From NCBI GenBank assembly GCA_035502185.1, contig DATJUT010000015.1:1-64000 (forward strand): a stretch of DNA of 64,000 bases, read 5' to 3'. Under the pieces are notes generated by a model. That model was not told the origin of the DNA and searched no databases. It saw only the letters and a list, made by a program, of their open reading frames with translations. Numbering within the stretch: the first letter of the stretch is position 1; each line of letters opens with the position of its first letter. The DNA is from Gemmatimonadales bacterium. Lineage in GTDB: Bacteria; Gemmatimonadota; Gemmatimonadetes; Gemmatimonadales; JACORV01. Below are positions 43,131-51,650 of the stretch, piece by piece. A program made the translations under genes and the position numbers.

Positions 43131-44329
43131 ACGCCCGTCGGGTCGTGATCACGGGCGTCGGCGCCGTGTCGCCGGCCGGCATCGGAGCGCCGGCCCTGCT
43201 CGAGCTGGTCACCTCGGGGCGCAGCGCGGTCCAGCCCCAGCCGCAGCTGGACGGCCTCCCGGCCGGTGCGGCGCCGGACCTGCCGCCGGACCGCCGGACC
43301 CGCCGCCTCGACCGCGCCGCGCGCTTGTTCGCCGCCGCGGGCGAGGAGGCCTGGCGCGACGCCGGCCTGGCCGAGGTGGCCGAGGACGGCGGGCGATTCG
43401 CCCTGATCGAGGGCTCGTCCCTGGGCGGCCTCGCGGACATGCTGGACGAGCACCGGCAATACGTGGAGCGCCACGACGACCGGCCGCCGGGACCGGCGGC
43501 GCTGGTGCGCTACATGGCGGGCGCCGGCGGCGCCTTCCTGGCGCAGCAGCACGGGATCCACGGCCCCGTGTTCCATCTCTCGGCCGGGAGCGTCTCGGCG
43601 ATGGTGGCCATCGGCGAGGCCTGGCTCAAGGTGGCGTGCGGGGCCGCGGACGTGGCGCTCGCCGGCGGCGGCGACTGCACCCTGCAGCGCGACGTGGCGG
43701 CGGCGTTCCGCGCGTCGGGCATCCTGGCCCACGCGGCGGGTGCGAGCGCCGAGTGCCGGCCGTTCGACCGGCGCCGCAGCGGCACCGTGCTCGGGGAGGG
43801 CGCCGGCGCCGTGATCCTCGAATCGGCGCAGCACGCCGCGGCTCGCGGGGCGCGCATCCGCGCGATGGCCGGCGGGTACGGGCTCTCCTGCGAGGCCGGC
43901 TCGATGACCGCGCCGGACGCGGAGGGGACCGGCGTGGCCGCCTCGGCGCACGAGGCGCTGGAGGCGGCCGGCGCGCACGCCGTCGGGTGGATCAAGGCCC
44001 ACGGGACCGGCACCAGGCTCGGCGACCGCGCCGAATGCCGGGGACTCGCGCGGCTCCTCGGGCCCGGCCTGGCGGCGTCGCCGCTCACCTCCCTCAAGGC
44101 GGCGATCGGCCACTCGTTCGGCGCGAGCGGCGCGGTGGAGACGGCGGCCGCGGTGCTGGCGATCGAGCGCGGCATCGTGCCGCCGTCGGTCGGCACCGAG
44201 GAGGTGGACCCGGACCTGCCGCCGTGCCGCGTCGCTCTGCGACCGGAGGCGGGCGGCCGGGACGCCGTCCTGCTGCTGGCGGAAAGCTTCGGCGGGCGCT
44301 GCGCGGCGCTGGTGCTCCAGGCCGCGTGA
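43127..44329 (+). CDS. Beta-ketoacyl-synthase-fold protein lacking the catalytic Cys
   Basis: 400 residues, the length of KAS I/II. The fold is clear: RVVITGVGAVSPAGIG at the start, GAGAVILE near 224, AHGTGT with H292 and LKAAIGHSFGASGAVE with H329. The nucleophile elbow that normally reads TACA is SAGSVSAMVAIG, with S155 in place of the Cys. It may act as a chain-length-factor-like or decarboxylase-type partner rather than a condensing enzyme. No acyl carrier protein or FabG is adjacent. GTG start overlaps the lipoprotein stop as GTGA. Confidence 0.86.
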   Translation: MNARRVVITGVGAVSPAGIGAPALLELVTSGRSAVQPQPQLDGLPAGAAPDLPPDRRTRRLDRAARLFAAAGEEAWRDAGLAEVAEDGGRFALIEGSSLGGLADMLDEHRQYVERHDDRPPGPAALVRYMAGAGGAFLAQQHGIHGPVFHLSAGSVSAMVAIGEAWLKVACGAADVALAGGGDCTLQRDVAAAFRASGILAHAAGASAECRPFDRRRSGTVLGEGAGAVILESAQHAAARGARIRAMAGGYGLSCEAGSMTAPDAEGTGVAASAHEALEAAGAHAVGWIKAHGTGTRLGDRAECRGLARLLGPGLAASPLTSLKAAIGHSFGASGAVETAAAVLAIERGIVPPSVGTEEVDPDLPPCRVALRPEAGGRDAVLLLAESFGGRCAALVLQAA

Positions 44330-44339
44330 GGCGGGAGGG

Positions 44340-45458
44340 CTACAGCGTCTTCTGGAAGATCCGGTACCGCTTGTAGATCACTCCACCCTGCCGCTCCATC
44401 TCGGCGCGGATCTTGGTGTTGCTCTCGAGCTCGTGATGGCTGTCCATCACCTCGAAGCCCCCGGCGATGGCCGCGCGCATCATCGCGGCACCGAGCAGCG
44501 TGTCCACCCCGCGGCCCCGATACGCCTCCTTGATGCCGCCGAGGAGCAGATCGAGCTGCCGCGCCCGCCGCATCGCGCGGAGGATGTGGATGAACCCGAA
44601 CGGGAACAGGCGGCCCCGCGCCTTGACGATGCCCTCGAACAGGTTCGGGATCGCGATGAAGAAGCCGACCAGCTCCCCTTCCTTGACGACCGCCTTCACG
44701 AACCGGGGATCGAGCAGCGGCAGGTACTGCTTGGCGAGCCCTTCCATCTCCTCCTGGTCGAGCGGCGAGTAGCCGTAGATGCCGACGAAGGTCTCGTTCA
44801 TCAGCCCGAGGACCGGCCGGATGTACGGCTTCAACTCACTCCGGCTGGCGAACTCCAGCAGGCGGAAGTGTCCGCGGGCCGCGATCCGCTCGGCGACCTT
44901 CTCGTACAGCTCCGGGATCCGCTCGGGAACCGGGATGCGGTAGACGACGTAGTCCACTTCCTTCCCGTAGCCCTCGGCCTCGACCAGCGGGATGAGCCAG
45001 GGGAAGTTGTAGTAGGTCACGATCGTCGGCTCGTGCTCGAACCCCTCGACCAGGAACCCCTCGGGATCCTGGTCGTTGAAGCCGAACGGGCCGATGATCC
45101 TCGTCATCCCGCGCTCGCGCGCCCAGCCCTCGACGTGCGACAGCAGGGCGTGGACCACCTCCGCGTCCTCGGTGGCCTCGAGGCCGGCGAACCGCGCGGA
45201 CTTCTCCTTCATCATCTCGTTGTGGCGGCGGTTGACGATCCCCATCACGCGGCCCACCAGCCGTCCGTTCTTCGAGGCCAGGAGCAGCGTCGCGTCGCAG
45301 TAGCGGAACGCGAGGTTCTTGCGCCGGTCGTAGTACCTCCACTCGTCCATGTAGATCGGAGGCATCCAGCGCGGGTGGTCCCGGTGCAGCTCCTCGGGCA
45401 GGTAGATGAACCGCTTCAGGTCTCGCTTGCTCACTACGGGGGTCACCTGAACAGGCAT
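44340..45458 (-). CDS. GNAT-fold acyltransferase-like protein
   Basis: 372 residues from ATG 45458. It contains DLKRFIYLPEELHRDHPRWM, LVGRVMGIVNRRHNE, NDQDPEGFLVEGFEHEPTIV and KEAYRGRGVDTLLGAAMMRA, the last resembling the acetyl-CoA loop R/Q-x-x-G-x-G. It resembles the family annotated as GNAT or N-acetyltransferase of about 370 residues found near lipid or peptidoglycan genes. The acceptor substrate is unknown. It converges on the ketosynthase-like gene with a 10-bp gap and is divergent from the NicO-like gene. Confidence 0.8.
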   Translation of the reverse strand: MPVQVTPVVSKRDLKRFIYLPEELHRDHPRWMPPIYMDEWRYYDRRKNLAFRYCDATLLLASKNGRLVGRVMGIVNRRHNEMMKEKSARFAGLEATEDAEVVHALLSHVEGWARERGMTRIIGPFGFNDQDPEGFLVEGFEHEPTIVTYYNFPWLIPLVEAEGYGKEVDYVVYRIPVPERIPELYEKVAERIAARGHFRLLEFASRSELKPYIRPVLGLMNETFVGIYGYSPLDQEEMEGLAKQYLPLLDPRFVKAVVKEGELVGFFIAIPNLFEGIVKARGRLFPFGFIHILRAMRRARQLDLLLGGIKEAYRGRGVDTLLGAAMMRAAIAGGFEVMDSHHELESNTKIRAEMERQGGVIYKRYRIFQKTL

Positions 45459-45615
45459 GCTCGTGGGCTCGCTTCGCAGTGGTCTCGACCCGTAAGGCGG
45501 TCGTGAGGTCAACACAAGCTATGGTCGCGGGTTGCGGCTCGCCAGTTGGCGGTCGCCGGCGCGCCGCACTCCGCGGCGCGATCGCTGGAACGGAACTTGC
45601 CCTCCGGCGTTCGGC

Positions 45616-46284
45616 ATGACGGCTTTCGCCCCTGCCGCGTTCGGCGTCTTCGCCGCCATCGCGCTCACCGCGGTGACGGTGGGCTCGCTGCACACGCTCG
45701 CCCCGGATCACTGGGTGCCGTTCGCGGCCCTGGCGCGCGCGCAGGGCTGGCCGGCGGGCCGGACGGCGCGGATCACGATGCTGTGCGGCTTCGGGCACGT
45801 CACCACGTCGGTCGCGCTCGGGGTGGTCGGCCTGGTGTTCGGCCTCGAGCTGGTGGCGGCGTTCGGCCGCCGTCTCGAGGCCTGGGGCGGGCTGCTGCTG
45901 GTGGCGTTCGGCATCGCCTACGCGATCTGGGGCGTCCGGCGCGCCGCCGGCCGGCGCCTCCACGGGCACGCGCACCGGCACTACGACCACGTGCACGATG
46001 CCGCGCGCATGACCCCGTGGACGCTGTTCCTGCTGGCCTGCGCGGATCCGTGCGTGGCCGTGATGCCGCTCGTGATCGCGGCGGCGCCGCTGGGGACCGG
46101 CGCGGTGGCGGCCGTGGCGCTGCTGTACGAGATCGCGACCATCGCCACGATGGCCGGGCTGACGCTGCTGGCCTGGCGCGGGGCGACCCGGCTCACCGCC
46201 CCCTGGGTCGACCGCTACGGCGACGCCGCCGCAGGCGCGCTGATCGCCGTGCTGGGGATCGTGCTCGCCGCCGTCGGCGCGTAG
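45616..46284 (+). CDS. NicO/RcnA-like permease
   Basis: 222 residues, polytopic. HTLAPDHWVPFAALARAQGW near residue 25 is the NicO-type HTxxPDH motif; GFGHVTTSVALGVVGLVFG follows, and the His-rich cytoplasmic loop HGHAHRHYDHVHD near 118 suits Ni2+/Co2+ binding; LACADPCVAVMPL near 138 is a second conserved patch. It is likely a cation exporter or UreH/TauE-related permease; the metal is an inference. ATG 45616 precedes the first helix. The 157-bp gap to the divergent GNAT gene holds both promoters. Confidence 0.75.
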   Translation: MTAFAPAAFGVFAAIALTAVTVGSLHTLAPDHWVPFAALARAQGWPAGRTARITMLCGFGHVTTSVALGVVGLVFGLELVAAFGRRLEAWGGLLLVAFGIAYAIWGVRRAAGRRLHGHAHRHYDHVHDAARMTPWTLFLLACADPCVAVMPLVIAAAPLGTGAVAAVALLYEIATIATMAGLTLLAWRGATRLTAPWVDRYGDAAAGALIAVLGIVLAAVGA

Positions 46285-46335
46285 GGCCGGCGCCCGCCTC
46301 GCGCGGCCGCCCCACCGGCCTTAGCTTCCGGTTTC

Positions 46336-49300
46336 GTGACCACTCCGGTCTTCTTCGACGCGTCCGGCAAGCGGCGGCGGGCGGTGAACCGCTCGTCCAC
46401 CGTGCTCGGACTCGGCGCCGCCGTCGTGACCACCATCTTCGTCGTCAGCCTGCTGGTCGTCCCGTTCCTCCCCCGGTTCCCCGGCATGGCCAATCCGGCG
46501 CGCCAGCTCAACCGCGCCGGCCAGACGCTGCTGCCCAGGCGCAGCCAGCGGCTGAACCGCTCGCTGCTGCGCCGCTCGCGCATCGAGCTGTGGAAGGACA
46601 TCGCCGCCCGGCGGGCCCGCGCCGCCCGGCGCGCCGCGCTCCCCGGCCCGCCGGTGAAGCCGGACACGATGATCGCGGCGTTCTACGCCATCTGGCAGCG
46701 GAGCGGCCTGTACTCGCTGCGGCTGAACGCGGACCGGCTGACCGACCTGTTCCCGGAGTGGCTGCACCTCAACCGGGCCGGCACCGGCCTGGACTTCAAG
46801 GACTGGGACCCGGAGGTCACGCAGTCCAACCTCGACGTGGTCGACGTCGCGCGCGACCACCACATCGACATCCACCCCGTGCTCAACAACGCCGAGGGCG
46901 GACAGTTCGATCCGGTCCGCGCCCACGTGCTGCTGTCGTCCGGCCGGCGCCAGCTCGAGCTGGCGTACGCCATCCGCGACTGGCTGGTGAAGGAGGATTT
47001 CCAGGGCCTGAATCTCGACCTCGAGAACCTCCAGGCCGATGACTACGCACGCCTGCCCCGCTTCGTCGCGCTCCTGAGGAGCGTGCTCCACGCGGCGGAG
47101 CTGCAGCTCAGCGTGGACGTCGAGGCCGGCCGCAGGGACGTGCCGCTCGCGCCCATCGCGCAGGCGGCGGACTACGTCATCCTGATGGCGTACGCCCAGC
47201 ACGCGCCCGCCTCGGCGCCCGGGCCCGTGGCCTCGGTGCCGTGGTTCGACAGCGTGCTCGCCCGGACCCTGCAGCAGGTGCCGCCCGCGAAGCTCGTCGC
47301 CGGCATCGGCAACTACGGCCTCGACTGGCCCGTCGGCGGGAAGGCCGGCACGGCCGTCACCTACCAGCAGGCGCTGTTCACCGCGCAGGACAACCATCCC
47401 GACGAGCCGGCGCGGCAGGTGGTGGACTTCGACCCGGTGGCGCTCAACCCGACCTTCCAGTACCAGGACGACTCGTCCAGGACCCACGAGGTGTGGATGC
47501 TGGACGCCGCGACGGCCTACGACGACCTGCTGCTGGCGCGCCGCAGCGGCGTGAAGAGCGCCGTGCTGTGGGTGCTCGGCTCCGAGGATCCGTCGGTGTG
47601 GGCGGTGTTCGACCGCCACGCGCCGGACTCGCTGCCCGGCGCCGGCCGGCTCGACACCATCCCGCCGCCCTACGCTCCGCTCAAGACCGGCGACGGCGAC
47701 GTCCTGGAGGTGGTCTCCTCGCCCCGGGGCGGGCTCCGGACCGTGGATGCCGACTCCGCCACCGGCGTCGTCACGGACGAGGAGTACCTCACCTTCCCCT
47801 CGCCGTACGTGATCCGGCACTCCGGCTACAAGCCCAAGAAGCTGGTGCTCACCTTCGACGACGGCCCCGACCGCGTCTTCACGCCGGAGATCCTGGACGA
47901 GCTGAAGGACCTCGGGGTGAAGGCGACGTTCTTCCTCATCGGGGAGAACGTGGAGCGCTACCCGGAGGTCACGCGGCGCATCCTGCGCGAGGGCCACGAG
48001 ATCGGCAACCACACGTTCACGCATCCCAACATGGGGGCCGTGAGCTACCGGCGGCTGATGCTGGAGTTCAACACGACCCAGCGCGCGCTCGAGGCCGTAC
48101 TCGGCCGGTCCACCATCCTGTTCCGCTTTCCCTACAACGCCGACCAGGAGCCGAACACCAACGAGGAGACGGATCCGGTCCTGGTGGCGGCGCGGCTCGG
48201 CTACATCACGGTGGGTGAGCTGATCGACCCGCAGGACTGGAACCTCTTCAAGACGGACAGCACGGGCGCGCGGACGGTGCGCACCGCCGACGACATCATC
48301 GCCGCGACGCTGAAGCAGGTGGACAGCATCAAGGGCAACGTCATCCTGCTCCACAGCGGCGGCGGCGACCGGAAGGCGACGGTGCAGGCCCTGCCGGTGC
48401 TGGTGCACGACCTCGAGGACCGCGGCTACCAGTTCGTCACGGTCTCCCAGCTGATCGGCGTGCCGCGCGACGTCGTGATGCCCTCGGTGAGCCCGCACGA
48501 GGAGCTGCTGGTCGGCCTCGACCGGGTGACGTTCGACACCCTGTTCACCTTCGAGACCCTGCTCGGCGCCACGTTCATCTTCGCGGTCGCACTGGCCGTC
48601 GGCCGGGTGGTGTTCATCATTCCCGTCGCCCTGCTGGCTCGCCACCGCGCCAAGCGCACGGTGTTCGACCCCGCCTTCCGCCCGTCGGTCTCGGTGCTGA
48701 TCGCCGCCTACAACGAGCAGCCGGTCATCGTCCGCACCATCCGCAGCGTGCTGGCCAACCAGTACCCGGACCTGGAAGTCATCGTGGTGGACGACGGCTC
48801 GGCCGACGGCACGGGCGACGCGGTGAGCCGCGAGTTCGGCGCCGACCAGCGCATCCACCTGATACGCCAGGCGAACGGCGGCAAGGCGGCCGCGTTGAAC
48901 CGCGGGATCCAGGACGCGCGCGGCGACATCCTGGTGTGCTTCGACGCCGACACCCAGATCGCCCCGCAGGGCATCGCGCTGATCGTCCGCCACTTCCAGG
49001 ACGCGCAGGTGGGCGCGGTGGCCGGAAACGTGAAGGTCGGCAACCGCATCAACGTCCTCACCCGCTGGCAGTCCATCGAGTACATCACCAGCCAGAACCT
49101 CGACCGGCGGGCGTACGCGCATCTCAACGCCATCACGGTCGTGCCCGGAGCGGTGGGCGCCTGGCGGCGCAGCGCCGTGCTCGCGGTCGGCGGCTATCTC
49201 GCCGACACGATGGCCGAAGACATGGAGCTGACCTACCGGCTCCGGCGCGCGGGATGGCGGATCACCGCCGACACCGAGACGCTCGGCTACACCGAGGCGC

Positions 49301-49830
49301 CGGCCACCTTCCAGGCGTTCTTCCGCCAGCGCTTCCGCTGGGCCTACGGCACGCTGCAATGCCTGTGGAAGCACCGCGGCGCGCTGTTCCGCTACGGGTG
49401 GTTCGGGGGCCTCGCGATCCCCGCGGTGTGGGTGTTCCAGGTCCTGTTCCAGGCCCTGGGCCCGCTGGTGGACCTCAAGGTGGTCTGGACCCTGATCGAC
49501 TTCGCGTACTCCTGGGCCACGATGGGGGCCCTGCACCAGGACTGGCAGCCGCTGCCGGGCATCACGCGGCTGGTGCTGGAGGTAGGGTTCTTCTACGGCA
49601 TCTTCTTCGGCGTGGACCTGGTGGGCGCGCTCATCGCCTACCGGCTCGACCGGGAGAAGTACCGGGACCTGTGGTGGCTGTTCTGGCAGCGGTTCGTCTA
49701 CCGCCAGCTGATGTACGCGGTGCTGTGGAAGTCGGTGGTGACCGCGATCAAGGGCAAGCGCCAGGGCTGGGGGAAGCTGGAGCGCAAGGGCACCGTGCGC
49801 CTGGCGGTACGGACGGCGCGGACGGCGTAG
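46336..49830 (+). CDS. GH18-like, polysaccharide deacetylase and GT2 fusion
   Basis: 1164 residues from a GTG. Order: an N-terminal membrane helix (about 20-45); a GH18-like domain (about 105-460) with the catalytic pattern GLNLDLENL (E230); a NodB-type deacetylase (about 500-700) with LTFDDGPD (D508, D509) and HTFTH (H559, H563); two helices near 735-770; and a GT2 processive glycosyltransferase with VDDGS (D819), FDAD (D870, D872) and QRFRW (from Q998), then four C-terminal helices. It is likely a polytopic enzyme that makes, deacetylates and trims an N-acetylhexosamine polymer, as in poly-GlcNAc or chitin-like systems. The three activities in one chain resemble known multi-domain synthases. 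Confidence 0.92.
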   Translation: MTTPVFFDASGKRRRAVNRSSTVLGLGAAVVTTIFVVSLLVVPFLPRFPGMANPARQLNRAGQTLLPRRSQRLNRSLLRRSRIELWKDIAARRARAARRAALPGPPVKPDTMIAAFYAIWQRSGLYSLRLNADRLTDLFPEWLHLNRAGTGLDFKDWDPEVTQSNLDVVDVARDHHIDIHPVLNNAEGGQFDPVRAHVLLSSGRRQLELAYAIRDWLVKEDFQGLNLDLENLQADDYARLPRFVALLRSVLHAAELQLSVDVEAGRRDVPLAPIAQAADYVILMAYAQHAPASAPGPVASVPWFDSVLARTLQQVPPAKLVAGIGNYGLDWPVGGKAGTAVTYQQALFTAQDNHPDEPARQVVDFDPVALNPTFQYQDDSSRTHEVWMLDAATAYDDLLLARRSGVKSAVLWVLGSEDPSVWAVFDRHAPDSLPGAGRLDTIPPPYAPLKTGDGDVLEVVSSPRGGLRTVDADSATGVVTDEEYLTFPSPYVIRHSGYKPKKLVLTFDDGPDRVFTPEILDELKDLGVKATFFLIGENVERYPEVTRRILREGHEIGNHTFTHPNMGAVSYRRLMLEFNTTQRALEAVLGRSTILFRFPYNADQEPNTNEETDPVLVAARLGYITVGELIDPQDWNLFKTDSTGARTVRTADDIIAATLKQVDSIKGNVILLHSGGGDRKATVQALPVLVHDLEDRGYQFVTVSQLIGVPRDVVMPSVSPHEELLVGLDRVTFDTLFTFETLLGATFIFAVALAVGRVVFIIPVALLARHRAKRTVFDPAFRPSVSVLIAAYNEQPVIVRTIRSVLANQYPDLEVIVVDDGSADGTGDAVSREFGADQRIHLIRQANGGKAAALNRGIQDARGDILVCFDADTQIAPQGIALIVRHFQDAQVGAVAGNVKVGNRINVLTRWQSIEYITSQNLDRRAYAHLNAITVVPGAVGAWRRSAVLAVGGYLADTMAEDMELTYRLRRAGWRITADTETLGYTEAPATFQAFFRQRFRWAYGTLQCLWKHRGALFRYGWFGGLAIPAVWVFQVLFQALGPLVDLKVVWTLIDFAYSWATMGALHQDWQPLPGITRLVLEVGFFYGIFFGVDLVGALIAYRLDREKYRDLWWLFWQRFVYRQLMYAVLWKSVVTAIKGKRQGWGKLERKGTVRLAVRTARTA

Positions 49831-49897
49831 CCGCCGCTTGCGCCGGCGGCTGCCGCGCGCTACCTCTGACCCCACCAGACACCTCTTCGAGGCCCTC

Positions 49898-50428
49898 ATG
49901 CGTCGCACCGCATCCCTCACCGCCGGCGTCGCGCTCCTGCTGCTCGCCGCCTGCCAGCCCTCCAACAAACCCCAGCTGCTCACTGGCGCCGACTCCACGG
50001 CGATCGCCAAAGTCCGTGCGGACTACGCCGCCGCCTGGAACCGGGGCAACGTCGACGGCGTCGTGTCGCTGTACACCGACGACGCACTGCTGCAGCAGGC
50101 CGACACGGGGGCGCTCAAGGGCAGCAACGCCATCCGCACCTACCTCAACAGCGCCCTGGGCACGCCCACCCGACCCGTGCTCGCCGTGACCTCGACCGCG
50201 CTGACCGGCCGGCAGGACCTGGCGGTCGACGTGGGGACCTTCACGCTGACGCCCCCCGCGCCCCCCGCGCCCGCCAAGGGCGCGGCGCCGGCCGCGCCCG
50301 CGCCGATGTCCGGCAAGTACCTGGCGGTGATGATGAAGCAGTCCGACGGCCGCTGGAAGCTCACCTGCCTGGCCAGTAGCGGCGACGCGCCCATGGCGCC
50401 GCCGGCGCCCGCGAAGAAGGGGCGGTAG
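49898..50428 (+). CDS. SnoaL/DUF4440-like lipoprotein
   Basis: 176 residues from ATG 49898. Lipobox LLLLAAC (C19). The mature domain begins DSTAIAKVRADYAAAWNRGNVDGVVSLYTDDALLQ, a textbook NTF2-like/SnoaL motif, and ends SGKYLAVMMKQSDGRWKLTC. A Pro/Ala-rich loop (APPAPAKGAAPAAPAP) interrupts it. Unknown ligand; probably periplasmic and lipid-anchored. It shares the domain type with the lipoprotein at 17.4 kb. Confidence 0.82.
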   Translation: MRRTASLTAGVALLLLAACQPSNKPQLLTGADSTAIAKVRADYAAAWNRGNVDGVVSLYTDDALLQQADTGALKGSNAIRTYLNSALGTPTRPVLAVTSTALTGRQDLAVDVGTFTLTPPAPPAPAKGAAPAAPAPMSGKYLAVMMKQSDGRWKLTCLASSGDAPMAPPAPAKKGR

Positions 50429-50470
50429 CAGAAGGGCCGGGCCGATAGCGGAAGGCGGTTTGCCGGGCAG

Positions 50471-50603
50471 TTGCCAGACGGCAAGTCGAGCAGTGGTTGC
50501 CAGGTGAAAGAGGCAAGGGGCCAGACCGGTTGCCAGTACTTGCAGCTGGTCTGGCCGCCGTCGTCTCACGGCTGGTAACCACTGGCAACTTGGCGTCTGG
50601 GAA
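50471..50603. repeat. Nested TTGCCAG/CTGGCAA palindrome
   Basis: The outer arms 50471-50504 and 50570-50603 are imperfect reverse complements (CCAGACG[G/C]CAAGT and AGTGGTT[G/A]CCAG shared). Inside them GGCCAGACC (50519-50527) and GGTCTGGCC (50548-50556) form a second perfect 9-bp stem. TTGCCAG occurs three times on one side. It lies between the DUF4440 gene and prs and would fold into a two-level hairpin. Confidence 0.8.
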
Positions 50604-50629
50604 CCCCCTAACTAGGTTTAAGGGCTTTT

Positions 50630-51583
50630 ATGGCCGACGTCTCGCTTCGGCGCAGCCAGCTCATGCTGCTCGCAGGGACCGCGAACCGGCCCCTGGCCGA
50701 GGAGATTGCGGCGCATCTCAAGCAGCCGCTGTGCGAGGTGACGATCCGGCGGTTCTCCGACGGCGAGCTGTTCGTCAAGATCGACGAGAACCTGCGTGGG
50801 CGCGACGTCTACATCATCCAGCCCACCAACCCGCCGGCCGAGAACCTGATCGAGCTGCTGCTGCTGATGGACGCGGCGCGGCGGGCGAGCGCGGCGCGGA
50901 TCACGGCGGTGATCCCGTACTTCGGCTACGCGCGGCAGGACCGCAAGGACCAGCCGAGGGTGGCCATCAGCGCCAAGCTGGTCGCGAACCTGGTGAGCAC
51001 GGCGGGCGCGGACCGGGTGCTGGCGATGGATTTCCACTCGCACCAGCTGCAGGGGTTCTTCGACATCCCGGTGGACCATCTGTACGGCGCGCCGGTCCTG
51101 ACGGCGCACTACCGGCAGAAGATGCTGAAGGACCTCGTGGTGGTCGCGCCGGACGTCGGCTCGGCGAAGATGGCGCGGGGTTTCGCCAAGCGCCTCAACG
51201 GCTCGCTGGCGATCATCGACAAGCGGCGCCCGTCGGCGAACATCGCCGAAGTGGTCAACGTGGTCGGCGAGGTCGAGGGGCGCGACTGCCTGATCCCCGA
51301 CGACCTCATCGACACCGCCGGGACGGTGAGCGAGGCCGCCGCGGCGCTGAAGCGGCTCGGCGCCCGGAACGTGTACTGCTGTGCGTCGCACGCGCTGCTG
51401 TCGGGACCGGCGATCGACCGCCTGTCGGCGTCGCCGATCGAGGAGCTGGCGGTGACCAACACGATCAACATGCCGAACCGGAAGCCGTTCGACCGCCTGG
51501 TGGTGCTGTCGGTGGGGGGCTTGCTCGCGACGGCGATCGCGAACACGCACAGCGACAAGTCGGTGAGCAGTTTGTTCGATTGA
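50630..51583 (+). CDS. prs: Ribose-phosphate pyrophosphokinase
   Basis: 317 residues, standard length. It shows FSDGELFVKIDENLRGRDVYII, the IPYFGYARQDRKDQPR catalytic loop, DFHSHQLQGFFDIPVDHLYG and the PRPP-binding DDLIDTAGT near 223. It makes PRPP from ribose 5-phosphate and ATP for nucleotide, histidine and tryptophan synthesis. ATG 50630 follows AAGGGC, a weak ribosome-binding site. It is followed by the second GTGAG element and rplY, the usual prs-rplY-pth order. Confidence 0.97.
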   Translation: MADVSLRRSQLMLLAGTANRPLAEEIAAHLKQPLCEVTIRRFSDGELFVKIDENLRGRDVYIIQPTNPPAENLIELLLLMDAARRASAARITAVIPYFGYARQDRKDQPRVAISAKLVANLVSTAGADRVLAMDFHSHQLQGFFDIPVDHLYGAPVLTAHYRQKMLKDLVVVAPDVGSAKMARGFAKRLNGSLAIIDKRRPSANIAEVVNVVGEVEGRDCLIPDDLIDTAGTVSEAAAALKRLGARNVYCCASHALLSGPAIDRLSASPIEELAVTNTINMPNRKPFDRLVVLSVGGLLATAIANTHSDKSVSSLFD

Positions 51584-51589
51584 ACACCA

Positions 51590-51637
51590 AGTGAGAGGTG
51601 AGGGCTCTCACTCTTCACTTCTCTCGTCTCACGCTTC
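51590..51637. repeat. GTGAG palindromic element, copy 2 (short)
   Basis: About 48 bp: AAGTGAGAGGTGAGGG on the left followed by CTCTCACTCTTCACTTCTC and CGTCTCACGCTT on the right. The halves are partly reverse complements. It sits between prs and rplY and ends about 14 bp before the rplY start. Confidence 0.78.
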
Positions 51638-51650
51638 GAGGATCGGAGCA

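Noticed and set aside
46321-50010. Long antisense frame over the GH18-deacetylase-GT2 gene
   Set aside because: All catalytic motifs are in the plus-strand frame; the antisense frame has none.
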